Shown piece by piece: positions 34,492 to 43,077 of a stretch of 64,000 bases of DNA. The notes under the pieces are model-generated. The model saw only the letters and a program-made list of their open reading frames with translations. It did no database searches and was not told the origin of the DNA. Position numbers and translations under genes: made by a program. The DNA comes from Oceaniferula marina (GTDB lineage: Bacteria > Verrucomicrobiota > Verrucomicrobiia > Verrucomicrobiales > Akkermansiaceae): assembly GCF_013391475.1 (NCBI RefSeq), contig NZ_JACBAZ010000007.1:1-64000 (forward strand), in the 5' to 3' direction. Every line of letters begins with the position of its first letter. The stretch's first letter is position 1.

Positions 34492-35361
34492 TTACCGGCA
34501 AAGGTTGAGGATCATTGTCTGCGCCTGATTGGCGTAAGACGCGCCAAAGAGAACGGTGTGGTTCAGGATGTGATAGAGGTTGTAGAGCTCGCGTCGGCGC
34601 TGGTATCCAGGGGGTAGAGGCCAGACTTCATCGACGCCCTTCCAGAAGGCGGGACCGAAACTACCGAAGAGTTCACTCATGGCGAGGTCCACTTCCCGGT
34701 CACCGAGATACACGGCCGGGTCAAAGAGCACGGGGGTCGAGCTTCCACTTGTTTTGTTGGTAGTGTAATCGGCGTTGCCTGTCCATAGGTCGCCGTGGAC
34801 CAGTGAAGGGGCAGGATGATGATCGGCCAAAATGTCGGGGATGCGCTCGAGTAGTTGTTGGCTGCGCGGAAATTCAAAGCCTAGGTTGAGGCAGCGGTTG
34901 AGCATCGGTTCCAGACGTTGCTTTCTCCAAAAATCACTCCAGTTGGCGTTCCAACCATTGTTTTGTGGGGTGGATCCAATGAAGTTGTCCTGATGCCAAC
35001 CGAAGGTTGGGCGAGCATGGTTGCGGGCTGTCTGCTGGTGCATGCGTGTCAGCTCTTTTCCAAGTTGTCTTGGATTGGGGGGAGCCCCCATATCGATGTG
35101 ATCCAAGACAAGGTATGCTTGGGAGTCATATTCGCTGCAGAGGATGACCACGGGAGTCGTGACACATCGGGAGTCGGCTATGGCCATGAGCCCGTCGCTC
35201 TCTGCTCGGAACATGGCTGAGTGTGTGATGTGGTTGGTTTTGACAAAGTAGGGGCCCCAGTGGAAGGCTTTGGAGATACAACCCCCGCTGATCGGGGTCG
35301 GAGTGCCTAATGATCCGATGGCATCGTTGCTCAGCTGTTTCCGCAGATGATCCCAGATCAT
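34492..35361 (-). CDS. Fructosamine kinase family protein
   Basis: A 289-residue cytoplasmic protein from ATG 35361 (MIWDHLRKQLS). The frame continues upstream into the neighbouring gene, which is not credible. The APH-like kinase fold is visible: GGCISKAFHWG (Gly loop), YFVKTN (Lys), GKELTRMHQ, PSLVHGDLWTGN (catalytic loop, HGDLW is characteristic of fructosamine/ribulosamine kinases), VLFDPAVYLGDREVDLAMSELFG (metal Asp) and LYNLYHILNHTVLFG at the end. These enzymes phosphorylate glycated amines and start protein deglycation. The gene lies 22 bases after the zinc-finger gene on the same strand, probably one operon. Confidence 0.92.
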   Translation of the reverse strand: MIWDHLRKQLSNDAIGSLGTPTPISGGCISKAFHWGPYFVKTNHITHSAMFRAESDGLMAIADSRCVTTPVVILCSEYDSQAYLVLDHIDMGAPPNPRQLGKELTRMHQQTARNHARPTFGWHQDNFIGSTPQNNGWNANWSDFWRKQRLEPMLNRCLNLGFEFPRSQQLLERIPDILADHHPAPSLVHGDLWTGNADYTTNKTSGSSTPVLFDPAVYLGDREVDLAMSELFGSFGPAFWKGVDEVWPLPPGYQRRRELYNLYHILNHTVLFGASYANQAQTMILNLCR

Positions 35362-35383
35362 GGCTAGCCCAGGTCGTTGGTTC

Positions 35384-35926
35384 TTATTTGACGTTGTTGA
35401 GGTAGGCGAGGGCGAGGTCACGGTGCGGGTGGCTCTTGAGTTGCTCGCGCAGTGTTTGCAATTCTTCCAAGAGCGTCTCACCGAGGCGTTCGCTGAGCAT
35501 GTTCCGGTGGACTTCCTGGGCCGCAGCCATCATCACTGCATTTTGCCATGGTGCGGTGAAGATCAGATGGATTTCATCGTGGAAGTTGCGTGAGCGCAGG
35601 GCTTCCCATTCGCCTGCATCGAACCACACTCCGCCGGTGATCGAGCGGTCGATGGAAAAAGAAAACCCGTGACCTACCTTGTAATGGATCATGATTGTGC
35701 CGGTTTCCGGGCAGATTTTGGCGCTTTTGGGTTCAGAAGCGTCGGGCGCGATGTCCGGTGGTTGGGGGAGATGCTCGAGCCGTTCCGGCTGTTTTTTGAG
35801 CCAGGACCAGTAGGCTTGTAAGGTGATGTAATGACCTGAAGATTCAGGACAGCGGAATGCAATGAGACCTTCTTCCAAGGTGACTTGCTGCATCGGGAGG
35901 TGTTGACCAAGCGGGCTTTTCATCAT
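35384..35926 (-). CDS. TFIIB-type zinc-finger-like protein (degenerate)
   Basis: A 180-residue protein. Residues ~68-105 (ICPETGTIMIHYKVG then FSIDRSITGGVWFDAGEWEAL) follow the zf-TFIIB pattern (CPxCG.M......ID.C..C.GVWFD.GE), but three of four zinc Cys are replaced (CPETG; DRSITGG). The N-terminal FRCPESSGHYIT is a second degenerate knuckle. The C-terminal half is helical (AAAQEVHRNMLSERLGETLL, ELQTLREQLKSHPHRDLALAYL). Function unknown. It probably shares an operon with the fructosamine kinase gene. Confidence 0.7.
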   Translation of the reverse strand: MMKSPLGQHLPMQQVTLEEGLIAFRCPESSGHYITLQAYWSWLKKQPERLEHLPQPPDIAPDASEPKSAKICPETGTIMIHYKVGHGFSFSIDRSITGGVWFDAGEWEALRSRNFHDEIHLIFTAPWQNAVMMAAAQEVHRNMLSERLGETLLEELQTLREQLKSHPHRDLALAYLNNVK

Positions 35927-36024
35927 GAGTATGGAGAATCGATTGCTTGGACTCTAGCACCAATGTCGTGCTCGTGCAGGTCGAAATGTGGATTTTGCCA
36001 TCAGGCTGGAAGTGCCCGCAGCCA

Positions 36025-36528
36025 CTACAGGTGCATCTCAAGGTCGTGGGCTCTCGGTGACGGATCCCTCCAGATGAAAAAGCTACCGGAAATCCCTAGA
36101 AAAGAAAACAGCGTCAGGGCTGGATCGTAGAGGATTTGATAGGTTGCAGTGCGGAAGACTGAATCAAGGTCGGTAATCTGCAGGAGATGTGTGCTATCTC
36201 GATGGATAAAAATCAGGGTGATGAGGCATTCGGAACAAACGATCCCTATTAGGGTGAAACCTGTGGCGATCATTTGATAGATCAGCCCCCGACCACCTGA
36301 AAAATGTGAGGTGCAGAGTGCAATGACGCCACCGAAAACCAGAGCCAGCAATGGAATCCAAGATTGGGTGAGTGCGGCTAGGGCGATCCAGCAGATGGAA
36401 AGCAGCAGGCAGGAGGTGGCGGCCGCGAGAATGGCTATTTTCAGGGACCCCAGACTTTGACTGCAGAGGACGCACCGGCCGGGTTCGTTGTTATTCGCTG
36501 AGCAGGAGCGGCAGATGTAGTTAGTCAT
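36025..36528 (-). CDS. Small zinc-ribbon membrane protein
   Basis: A 167-residue protein. The N-terminal zinc knuckles are CRSCSANN and GRCVLCSQSLG. Four hydrophobic segments follow: IAILAAATSCLLLSICWIAL, WIPLLALVFGGVIALC, IYQMIATGFTLIGIVCSECL and DPALTLFSFLGISGSFFIW. No family is recognised. It is divergent from the ThuA-like gene and its stop lies 98 bases upstream of the zinc-finger gene on the same strand. Confidence 0.68.
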   Translation of the reverse strand: MTNYICRSCSANNNEPGRCVLCSQSLGSLKIAILAAATSCLLLSICWIALAALTQSWIPLLALVFGGVIALCTSHFSGGRGLIYQMIATGFTLIGIVCSECLITLIFIHRDSTHLLQITDLDSVFRTATYQILYDPALTLFSFLGISGSFFIWRDPSPRAHDLEMHL

Positions 36529-36693
36529 GATGGGGTAGTTGAAAGTTCAGCTTGTTGAAACGACCGAGGTGGAGCGTCATGGGCGCTTTTGCAGCTGCAG
36601 CTCATTGGTTGGCGCCGTTGTTCAAATCCGGAGATGCAATCGTATGATTTTAAATTTGGTTGTCAAACGTACTGGTTTTGGTAGGTCTGGACT

Positions 36694-37608
36694 ATGAATT
36701 TGAACATGACGATATCGGGTTTGCTTACAGCGGCCGTGCTGACAACGCTTGGTGTGAATGAGGGATACGCGGGGGATAGGAAGGTTGAAATTGCTAAGGC
36801 ACTGGAAGGACTGGAAGTCGAAAAGGCAAAGGCCCCGCGGAAGATGCTGGTGTTTACACTGACCCGTGGCTTCAAACATGCATCGATTAAGACCGGGGAG
36901 CTGATGATGCAGCTGATGGCAGAAAAATCCGGAGCCTTTGATGTGGTAGTCAGCAATGACCTGGCCAACTTTGAGCCTGAGAACCTTAAGCATTTTGACG
37001 CCGTGTGTTTTTTAAATACCACCTTGGAGGTGTTCAGTCCGGCCAAGGGAGCCTGGGCCAAGATGAGCGAGGATGACCGTAAGGTGTCCAAGGAGAATGA
37101 GTTGCGTTTGAAAAAGAGTTTAATGGACTTCATCAAAAGCGGGAAAGGATTTGTTGGGATTCATGCCGCGACGGATACTTTTTATGAGTGGCCGGAATAT
37201 GGTGAAATGATTGGAGGCTATTTCAATGGCCATCCATGGAATGCAAAGACCCAGGTCAGCGTGAAAGTCGAGGACGGTCAGGAAAAGCATACCTGCTGTG
37301 CGCATTTGGATGGTAAGAACCTCGAATTCAAGGAGGAGATCTACCAGTTTAAGGCACCCTACGATCCTAAGAAGCTACATATCTTGTTGAGATTGGATCC
37401 TGAAAAAATGGACCTGAGCATCGGCAAACGGGCAGATAAGGATTATGCCGTGAGCTGGGTAAAGCACCATGGCAAGGGGCGTGTGTTTTACTGTTCGTTA
37501 GGCCATAATCACCACATTTACGAAAACCCGAAGGTTTTGCAGCATTACCTGAGGGGGATGCAATGGGCGATCGGAGATGTGGAAGCTGAAGTAAAGGTCG
37601 GCCAATAA
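36694..37608 (+). CDS. Secreted ThuA-like (trehalose utilisation) protein
   Basis: A 304-residue protein with a signal peptide (ending GYAGD, ~26). The ThuA glutamine-amidotransferase-like fold is visible from ~47: MLVFTLTRGFKHASIKTGE, LKHFDAVCFLNTT, FIKSGKGFVGIHAATDTFYEWPEYGEMIGGYFNGHPWN (broken here at ~140-175), YAVSWVKHHGKGRVFYCSLGHNHHIYENP and YLRGMQWAIGD. ThuA-like proteins are linked to sugar (trehalose, glucoside) catabolism, and periplasmic members are abundant in Planctomycetes and Verrucomicrobia. The bile-acid symporter family gene follows after 22 bases and is probably co-transcribed. Confidence 0.9.
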   Translation: MNLNMTISGLLTAAVLTTLGVNEGYAGDRKVEIAKALEGLEVEKAKAPRKMLVFTLTRGFKHASIKTGELMMQLMAEKSGAFDVVVSNDLANFEPENLKHFDAVCFLNTTLEVFSPAKGAWAKMSEDDRKVSKENELRLKKSLMDFIKSGKGFVGIHAATDTFYEWPEYGEMIGGYFNGHPWNAKTQVSVKVEDGQEKHTCCAHLDGKNLEFKEEIYQFKAPYDPKKLHILLRLDPEKMDLSIGKRADKDYAVSWVKHHGKGRVFYCSLGHNHHIYENPKVLQHYLRGMQWAIGDVEAEVKVGQ

Positions 37609-37630
37609 TTGGGGGCGCGTTGCTCCCTGT

Positions 37631-38632
37631 ATGCCCTGCGACATGCAGTTGTTTTTCAACCGGGTGAATAACCTGTTTTGGCTCTGGACCATTTTGGGTT
37701 GTATCTGGGCTTGGTTTTTTCCTGCACATTTTATCTGGTTTATCCGGGATACCGTTCCCGGAACCGAGATCAAGCTGATCAACCTTGGTTTGGGTGTGAT
37801 CATGCTCGGGATGGGCATGACCCTCGGGGTGGAGGATTTTAAGGCCGTTTTACGACGACCTTGGATGTTGGGCTTGGGCGTAGGTGCCCAGTTTCTGATC
37901 ATGCCGATGTTGGGGTGGTCGGTGGCCGTGTTGTTTGATTTGCCCCCGATGTTGAAACTTGGGGTGATTTTGGTCAGTTGTTGTCCTGGCGGGACGGCAT
38001 CCAATGTCATTTGCTATTTGGCCCGTGCGAATGTGGCCTTGAGTGTTTTGATGACGATGGCATCGACCTTGCTGGCTATTGGATTGACGCCGTGGCTAAC
38101 CAAGGTGTATGCAAGTGCCATTCTGGATGTTGATGCCTGGGCGATGTTCCGTAGTATGGTGACGATTGTGCTTCTGCCGGTGCTTGGAGGCATACTTTTG
38201 AATCAGGTGTTTGGTCGTCGTTTGGATGCCTTGAGGAGGGTGTCACCTTTGGTTTCGATTCTGGTGATCGTCATGATTGTTGGTGGGGTGGTTGGGGCGA
38301 CCCAATCTTATATCCTTCAATATGCCGGCTCCTTGCTGGTCGCGATATTCATTCTTCATGCCTTGGGCTTTTTCCTCGGTTATGGGGTAGGGCGCTTGGT
38401 GCGTTTGAAGGAAAGGGAGTGCCGAACCTTGTCGGTAGAGGTTGGGATGCAAAATTCGGGTTTGGGAAGTGCGCTGGCCAAACAACATTTTAGTTTATTG
38501 GCTGCCAGTCCCTGCGCCATTTCGGCTTTATACCATTGTTTGATCGGAAGTTTTTTGGCTGCTATCTGGAGCAGGCAGAGTAAGGATGGGAAACAAAACG
38601 AGCCAGCGGGAGGCTCCGCTGACTCGTTGTAA
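37631..38632 (+). CDS. Bile acid:sodium symporter family (BASS) transporter
   Basis: A 333-residue inner-membrane protein with about nine to ten hydrophobic segments. BASS landmarks are LINLGLGVIMLGMGMTLGVEDF (~52-73), LVSCCPGGTASNVICYLARANVALSV (~121-146, the sodium-site GG.ASN loop), MTMASTLLAIGLTP and VEVGMQNSGLGSALAKQHF (~272-290, the E.G.QN second site). Substrates of bacterial BASS proteins include pantoate and other organic anions; the natural substrate here cannot be predicted. ATG 37631 is used; ATG 37643 (MQLFFNRV) is an equally possible start. The last codons overlap a terminator that serves the convergent DAHP synthase gene. Confidence 0.92.
   Translation: MPCDMQLFFNRVNNLFWLWTILGCIWAWFFPAHFIWFIRDTVPGTEIKLINLGLGVIMLGMGMTLGVEDFKAVLRRPWMLGLGVGAQFLIMPMLGWSVAVLFDLPPMLKLGVILVSCCPGGTASNVICYLARANVALSVLMTMASTLLAIGLTPWLTKVYASAILDVDAWAMFRSMVTIVLLPVLGGILLNQVFGRRLDALRRVSPLVSILVIVMIVGGVVGATQSYILQYAGSLLVAIFILHALGFFLGYGVGRLVRLKERECRTLSVEVGMQNSGLGSALAKQHFSLLAASPCAISALYHCLIGSFLAAIWSRQSKDGKQNEPAGGSADSL
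38597..38628 (-). terminator. Terminator of the DAHP synthase gene, inside the 3' end of the convergent gene
   Basis: Stem AACGAG-C-AGCGG / CCGCT-G-CTCGTT (with small mismatches), followed on the minus strand by TTTTGTTT. It overlaps the last codons of the BASS transporter. Confidence 0.75.
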
Positions 38633-38657
38633 AATGAGATGGGTTTGAGATTGGAGC

Positions 38658-39722
38658 TTATCCCTTGCGGCGTGATTGTACGGCTTTGGCAAACTCGGCA
38701 AGCATGGCCTCGGTCGTTTCCCAGTTGACGCACTCGTCGGTGACGGATTGGCCGTAAGTGAGGTCAGAGAGGTTGCTTGAGAGCTTCTGGGCACCGGCAA
38801 CGAGGTTGCTTTCGATCATGGTGGCGGTGATCGCCTTGTTGCCGTCGGCAATTTGGTCACAGATCGATTGGGCAACGGCGGGTTGGTTGCGGTAGTCCTT
38901 CAGGGAGTTGCCGTGAGAGCAATCGATCATGACGGTGGCAGGGAGGCCGGCACCTTCAAGTTGACCGGTGACGTCGGCTACACTTTCCTGATCGTAGTTC
39001 GGCCCTTTGGATGACCCGCGAAGAATGATGTGGCAGGCATCGTTTCCGGTGGTGGTGACGATGGCCGAGACCCCTTGTTTCGTAACGGAGAGAAAATGGT
39101 GGGGGCGGGCCGAGGCCTGAATGGCATCGAATGCGATTTGATTGGATCCTCCGGTTCCGTTTTTGAAGCCGACGGGCATGGAAAGTCCTGACGCGAGCTC
39201 ACGGTGGATTTGGGATTCGGTGGTGCGGGCTCCGATAGCCCCCCAGGTGATTAGGTCGGCGTAGTACTGGGGAGAGATGGTATCGAGAAACTCGGTTCCT
39301 GCAGGCACTCCCATTTCAGCGAGTTCGAGCAGCAGTTCGCGGGCAACGCGTAATCCGCGGTTGATATCGAAGGAGTCGTCGAGGTGGGGGTCATTGATCA
39401 GACCTTTCCAGCCGACGGTGGTGCGAGGTTTTTCAAAATAGACCCGCATGACAACCATCAGGTCATCGCTGTAGCGCTCGGCGGCTTCCTTGATACGTGC
39501 CGCATACTCGATGGCTGCTCCGGTGTCATGGATGGAGCAGGGACCAACAACGACCAGTAGGCGGTCGTCCTTGCCTGCAAGGATGGCTTCTGATGCCTCA
39601 CGGGCGGTGGCAACGGTTTCAGCTGCTTTGTCGCTGATGGGAAGGTAGTAGGATAGGACGGAGGGCGAAATCAGCGGCTTGACGGCGCTGATGCGGAGGT
39701 CGTCTGTCTGGAAATGGCTCAT
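38658..39722 (-). CDS. 3-deoxy-7-phosphoheptulonate (DAHP) synthase, class I AroF/G/H type
   Basis: A 354-residue enzyme starting at ATG 39722 (MSHFQTDDLRIS), close to the 350 residues of E. coli AroG. The longer frame to 40028 crosses the terminator of the upstream gene and was rejected. It condenses phosphoenolpyruvate and erythrose 4-phosphate, the first shikimate step. Motifs are LLVVVGPCSIHD, MRVYFEKPRTTVGWKGLINDP, GTEFLDTISPQYYADLITWGAIGARTTESQ, PVGFKNGTGG, HIILRGSSKGPNY and VMIDCSHGNSLKD. The gene has its own terminator. Which feedback type it is cannot be told by eye. Confidence 0.96.
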   Translation of the reverse strand: MSHFQTDDLRISAVKPLISPSVLSYYLPISDKAAETVATAREASEAILAGKDDRLLVVVGPCSIHDTGAAIEYAARIKEAAERYSDDLMVVMRVYFEKPRTTVGWKGLINDPHLDDSFDINRGLRVARELLLELAEMGVPAGTEFLDTISPQYYADLITWGAIGARTTESQIHRELASGLSMPVGFKNGTGGSNQIAFDAIQASARPHHFLSVTKQGVSAIVTTTGNDACHIILRGSSKGPNYDQESVADVTGQLEGAGLPATVMIDCSHGNSLKDYRNQPAVAQSICDQIADGNKAITATMIESNLVAGAQKLSSNLSDLTYGQSVTDECVNWETTEAMLAEFAKAVQSRRKG

Positions 39723-39810
39723 GTGGAGGCTTTTAGGCGCGATTCCCGAAAAACCAACCTCCAAATTGAGAAAAATCGGCGATGCCGGGGCAGCAAAGTG
39801 AGGTGGACAG

Positions 39811-39843
39811 AAAAAAAGCACTCCGGCGGTGTGCCGGAGTGCT
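39811..39843 (-). terminator. Terminator of the barrel protein gene (39886-40683)
   Basis: Perfect 11-bp stem AGCACTCCGGC / GCCGGAGTGCT with loop GGTGT, followed on the minus strand by seven T. Confidence 0.93.
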
Positions 39844-39885
39844 GGTGGTGGTTTGAGCGTTTGATGTCTCCGTGACCGAGAATCT

Positions 39886-40683
39886 TTAGAAGGTGTAGAC
39901 GGCTCCGAGAACCGGACCTCCGATATCGAGGTCATAGAGGAAGCCCCCGTCCGAGTAGTCGAGATACTGGTGACGATAGCCTCCAACGAGTCTCCAGCAG
40001 TCGTTGAGCTGATAGCCAATACCAGCAAGGACTTGCCACGTGCTGTCAGCGGAAACGCCGAATCCTCCTACTTGCCCTACGACGTGGGCGTTCCACTTTT
40101 CGTTGAACTGATGAGTCAGGGAGATTCCAATGGTCGGATCGATCCAGTCGGTGGATCCGTCGACGTCTTGAGTGAGCTTACCTTTGGTTTCCAGCTCGGT
40201 GTAGAAATAGGTGTATTGAAGGCCGGCCATGAGGCGGATCGTGGTTTTATCGTTGTGATAGATGCGGTATTTGGCTCCAAGTTCCATACGGAATTGTTCC
40301 AGGCCGATGTTGACTTTATTGATTAGAGGGCCTCCGGGACCCTCCTGTTCACCTTTCAATTTGATATATTGCATATCAGCATAATACCCCCAGTTGCCCT
40401 TATTGGCTTTGAATGAGAGGTATCCTGCAAAGTCGAGTAGGTCGATAATGTCATCCAGAGGTAGATCGATATCGGTAACGACGTTTTTGACTCCAGCCTG
40501 CCCTTCGATGCCTGAGAGCCAGAGGTAGGGGGCAATGTTGTATTCCCATGTATCCTCGGCCGCGACGGGGTCGGGGACGATGATGGAGGCGTTTTTGCTG
40601 TCGTCCTGTGCTTGAAGTGCACCGGCGGTGGAGATGAGGGATGAGATGACGCAGGTGGCAATCGTTTTATAAAACATGTTCAT
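39886..40683 (-). CDS. Outer-membrane beta-barrel protein (family member 1)
   Basis: A 265-residue protein with a signal peptide (~1-25, LQAQ). The rest alternates as amphipathic strands: WEYNIAPYLWLSGIEGQAGV, FAGYLSFKANKGNWGYYADMQ, LGAKYRIYHNDKTTIRLMAG and HQFNEKWNAHVVGQVGGFGV. The C-terminus is VLGAVYTF with terminal Phe, the standard barrel insertion signal. The family is not named with certainty; similar sequences are usually annotated only as hypothetical. A close paralogue is encoded at 61091-61876 and a fragment at 28603. Its own terminator follows. Probable small porin or membrane-stabilising barrel. Confidence 0.8.
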   Translation of the reverse strand: MNMFYKTIATCVISSLISTAGALQAQDDSKNASIIVPDPVAAEDTWEYNIAPYLWLSGIEGQAGVKNVVTDIDLPLDDIIDLLDFAGYLSFKANKGNWGYYADMQYIKLKGEQEGPGGPLINKVNIGLEQFRMELGAKYRIYHNDKTTIRLMAGLQYTYFYTELETKGKLTQDVDGSTDWIDPTIGISLTHQFNEKWNAHVVGQVGGFGVSADSTWQVLAGIGYQLNDCWRLVGGYRHQYLDYSDGGFLYDLDIGGPVLGAVYTF

Positions 40684-40808
40684 AAGGAATGGGTTAATAT
40701 GATGCTACGCTTAATAATTAAATTCCTGGATTGGCGCAAGATAATTATGAGATGGTCAGGCATGCTGGTTTTCGATATGCGTGAGGATACATGAGCTTAA
40801 ACAGAGAA

Positions 40809-40839
40809 AACGGCTCCAGCCAATAGAGGCGGGAACCGT
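40809..40839 (-). terminator. Possible terminator after the 40890-41903 gene
   Basis: Imperfect stem AACGGtTCCcGCC / GGCtGGAgCCGTT with TTTTC on the minus strand, 51 bases after the stop. Confidence 0.5.
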
Positions 40840-40889
40840 TGGGGAGATGAAAGTGAGCGTGTGATCAGGCTTCTATCCTCAGTCTGTGA

Positions 40890-41903
40890 TCAGTCTCCAA
40901 AGAGCCGGGGAATGATCGGGGTGAAAATGATACGGAAATTCCAATCGGCTCCGGCCCGATCCGGCTGATGCACGTAATACTGAGCTTCCATACCGACTCT
41001 GATTGGCACCTTGCCGATCTTGATCATATCGATGTAGCCCAAGCCGATGGGGACCGAGTAGCGATCGCTGCCGTCCTCCCTCCAGTTGACCCGGATATTG
41101 GGTGTCATGCCGATCAGTGCTGTGTGAGTGAGGCGATAGTTGATGAAATACTGAATGTCAGTTTGGCTGGTTTCGCTGCGGTCGTCATCACCGGCATAGG
41201 ACCACCAGTGCTGGGCAAGCAGACCATAGTTAAAGCTTTTCCATCCTTGTCCAGGCTCTGGCGCGATATGGGCAAAAAGGAAGGCGGGGCCTGCCTGAAA
41301 CTTGCCTTGTCCGAGAACGTCTTCTTGAGCTGTTGGGAAGATTTGGCTGGCTCCAATCCCCCAAATATTACCGTCCTCTTTATTGGGCCCAAGGAGAGTG
41401 AGCAGGATGGTGTCACCGAAGCCGGTGGTTGTGCCGAAGGGATCTGCAGCCAGCGAACTAAGCTCATCGCTATTGAAAATTTGTCCTTGGCTGGCTCCGA
41501 GCAGTTTTCCCGCGTCTTTATCGAGTGGAACAGAGTTGTATTGGAAAACGGGTCTGAGAATGAAGTTCCAGTCCCCTCCGATCACAGGGAAGGACATCAC
41601 GGGTTGAAATTTATAACTGTACATCCACTCATCATCATCGAGCAGGTCACCTTTGAATTTGGTTGAATCAACCTGGTTCCAAAGTAGCCAGAGGTCAGAA
41701 ATGGGGTTGGCGGTTTTTTTTGCCAGAAGAGCCATCTCGTCGGCACTTCCACCGGTCGACTCAATAGAGGCCGGTTCTGGGGCTTCTGATGCCTCGCTGG
41801 GGTGTGGGAGGCTGTCCCCGGCGTATGTTAAGGGGCTGGCTGTAATGGCTATCGCTAAATGCCTTATAGGGATCCAGCGAGTGAGGGTGTTGGTGATGTT
41901 CAT
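40890..41903 (-). CDS. Outer-membrane transporter-like protein (neuromedin U/phenol-MetA-type barrel)
   Basis: A 337-residue protein with a signal peptide (~1-28, SPLTYAGD) and a Pro/Ser/Glu-rich linker to ~55. The barrel strands include NPISDLWLLWNQVDSTKF, SYKFQPVMSFPVIGGDWNFI, GFGDTILLTLLGP, FNYGLLAQHWWSYAGDDDR, FINYRLTHTALIGMTPNIRV and KVPIRVGMEAQYYVHQPD. The pattern (NPIS/NPLA start, WN.I.RP, G.GD, QHWWSYAG, VE/EAQYY..P, W..R) is that of proteins annotated as neuromedin U-like or transporter in many Gram-negatives. It is related to 57811-58656. The true function is unknown. Confidence 0.75.
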   Translation of the reverse strand: MNITNTLTRWIPIRHLAIAITASPLTYAGDSLPHPSEASEAPEPASIESTGGSADEMALLAKKTANPISDLWLLWNQVDSTKFKGDLLDDDEWMYSYKFQPVMSFPVIGGDWNFILRPVFQYNSVPLDKDAGKLLGASQGQIFNSDELSSLAADPFGTTTGFGDTILLTLLGPNKEDGNIWGIGASQIFPTAQEDVLGQGKFQAGPAFLFAHIAPEPGQGWKSFNYGLLAQHWWSYAGDDDRSETSQTDIQYFINYRLTHTALIGMTPNIRVNWREDGSDRYSVPIGLGYIDMIKIGKVPIRVGMEAQYYVHQPDRAGADWNFRIIFTPIIPRLFGD

Positions 41904-41952
41904 GGTTGTTTATATGGGTTTGTTCCAGTTGAATCTGGTTTATGGTTTGAGG

Positions 41953-42945
41953 TTAGTTCGTTTTCTTTTCTGACTGATCTGGGAATATGGTTTTCCAATC
42001 TTTTTGCATACTAATGATTGTCCAGCCTCGTTGAGGTGCCTCAACGAGCCCTCGTTTCAGTTGGCCAATGTGGGAGGGGCTATCATATTGCCATTCGCGT
42101 TTGGCGTCGTCGTGATGGACATAAACGCCGAGGCGTAGGCCGCTTCCAGCGGTCGTCCATTCGAGCATTTCAAAGTCCCCATCGGAGTTTCCAAAGGCCG
42201 CTATGGGTCTTCGGCCGATGTGTTGATGGATGCCAACAGGTTTACCCGCTTTGTCGTCGATAAAGTTAAGCTCAGGAAGTTTCGTCAGAGTTGGTTTGCC
42301 ATTACGAATCTCATAAACAGCCTTAATGCTGCTTCCCATGACTTGTTCTGGTGGAATGCCGTAGGTTTCTTCCGCAAACACGCGGATAAAGTCAATGCCG
42401 CCGCCGGAGACAATGAAGGTTTTGAATCCGTTTGCGCGTAAGTAAGTTAAAACTTCCAGCATGGGTTGATAGATCATTTCATGATAAGGGCGATTGGTTG
42501 TCGGATGGCGTGCTGTTGCCAACCAATCACGCACACTTTGATTAAACTCCTCGGTGGTCACCCCTGCATGAGTTGCCATGGCCATTTCCAGGATGGCTTT
42601 ATGACCTCCGGATAGTGCGGTTTTGGTATCGCCTTTTAACACCGAGGCAAAGGGCTCCTTGTTTTTCCATTCAGGGTGTTGAGGAGCCAAGGCTTTGATC
42701 CGGTCAAAGATAAAAATGGCTTGAAAATACATCGGTTGCTCGCCCCAGAGTGTGCCGTCGTTATCAAACACCGCAATACGTTTGGCGGGCACGACATAAT
42801 CTTTCGATCCCTCCGTCGTAGTCTTGTTGACAAAATCAATAATAGAATTTTTCGAGGCACTCTTATTCCAAGAGGGGAGAGGGTCGGCCTGGAGGTTGGG
42901 GCTGATGAAGATAGCCAGGGCTATCAAGGATGGCAGTGATTTCAT
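41953..42945 (-). CDS. Secreted HAD-superfamily phosphatase
   Basis: A 330-residue protein with a signal peptide (~1-20, NLQAD). HAD motifs are FDNDGTLWGEQP (motif I, nucleophile Asp ~60), FIVSGGGIDFIR (motif II Ser/Thr region, ~178) and FGNSDGDFEMLEW (motif IV Asp pair, ~252). The long insertion after motif I (FQAIFIFDRIKALAPQHPEW, ETYGIPPEQVMGSS) is typical of periplasmic phosphoserine-phosphatase-like acid phosphatases. Probable role: release of phosphate from extracellular organophosphates. Stands alone on the minus strand. Confidence 0.87.
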   Translation of the reverse strand: MKSLPSLIALAIFISPNLQADPLPSWNKSASKNSIIDFVNKTTTEGSKDYVVPAKRIAVFDNDGTLWGEQPMYFQAIFIFDRIKALAPQHPEWKNKEPFASVLKGDTKTALSGGHKAILEMAMATHAGVTTEEFNQSVRDWLATARHPTTNRPYHEMIYQPMLEVLTYLRANGFKTFIVSGGGIDFIRVFAEETYGIPPEQVMGSSIKAVYEIRNGKPTLTKLPELNFIDDKAGKPVGIHQHIGRRPIAAFGNSDGDFEMLEWTTAGSGLRLGVYVHHDDAKREWQYDSPSHIGQLKRGLVEAPQRGWTIISMQKDWKTIFPDQSEKKTN

Positions 42946-43022
42946 GGAATCAGAATATGAGAACGTTGGAACCTTCTCTGGTTAGATGGCACAATTGCTC
43001 AATTGGAGGAGCTGAAAGATTG

Positions 43023-43053
43023 TAATGGGGCCCTTTTTCAAGAGCCCCATTAC
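43023..43053. terminator. Hairpin after the sulfatase gene 43078-44646
   Basis: Perfect 9-bp stem TAATGGGGC / GCCCCATTA (TGTAATGGGGC extends it by two bases); T run weak. It lies between two same-strand genes. Confidence 0.55.
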
Positions 43054-43077
43054 AAAGCGTTATGAGATAGGTCCGGG

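Noticed and set aside
39723-40028. Longer start for DAHP synthase
   Set aside because: The extension crosses a strong terminator and the end of the upstream gene; the 354-residue form fits the family.
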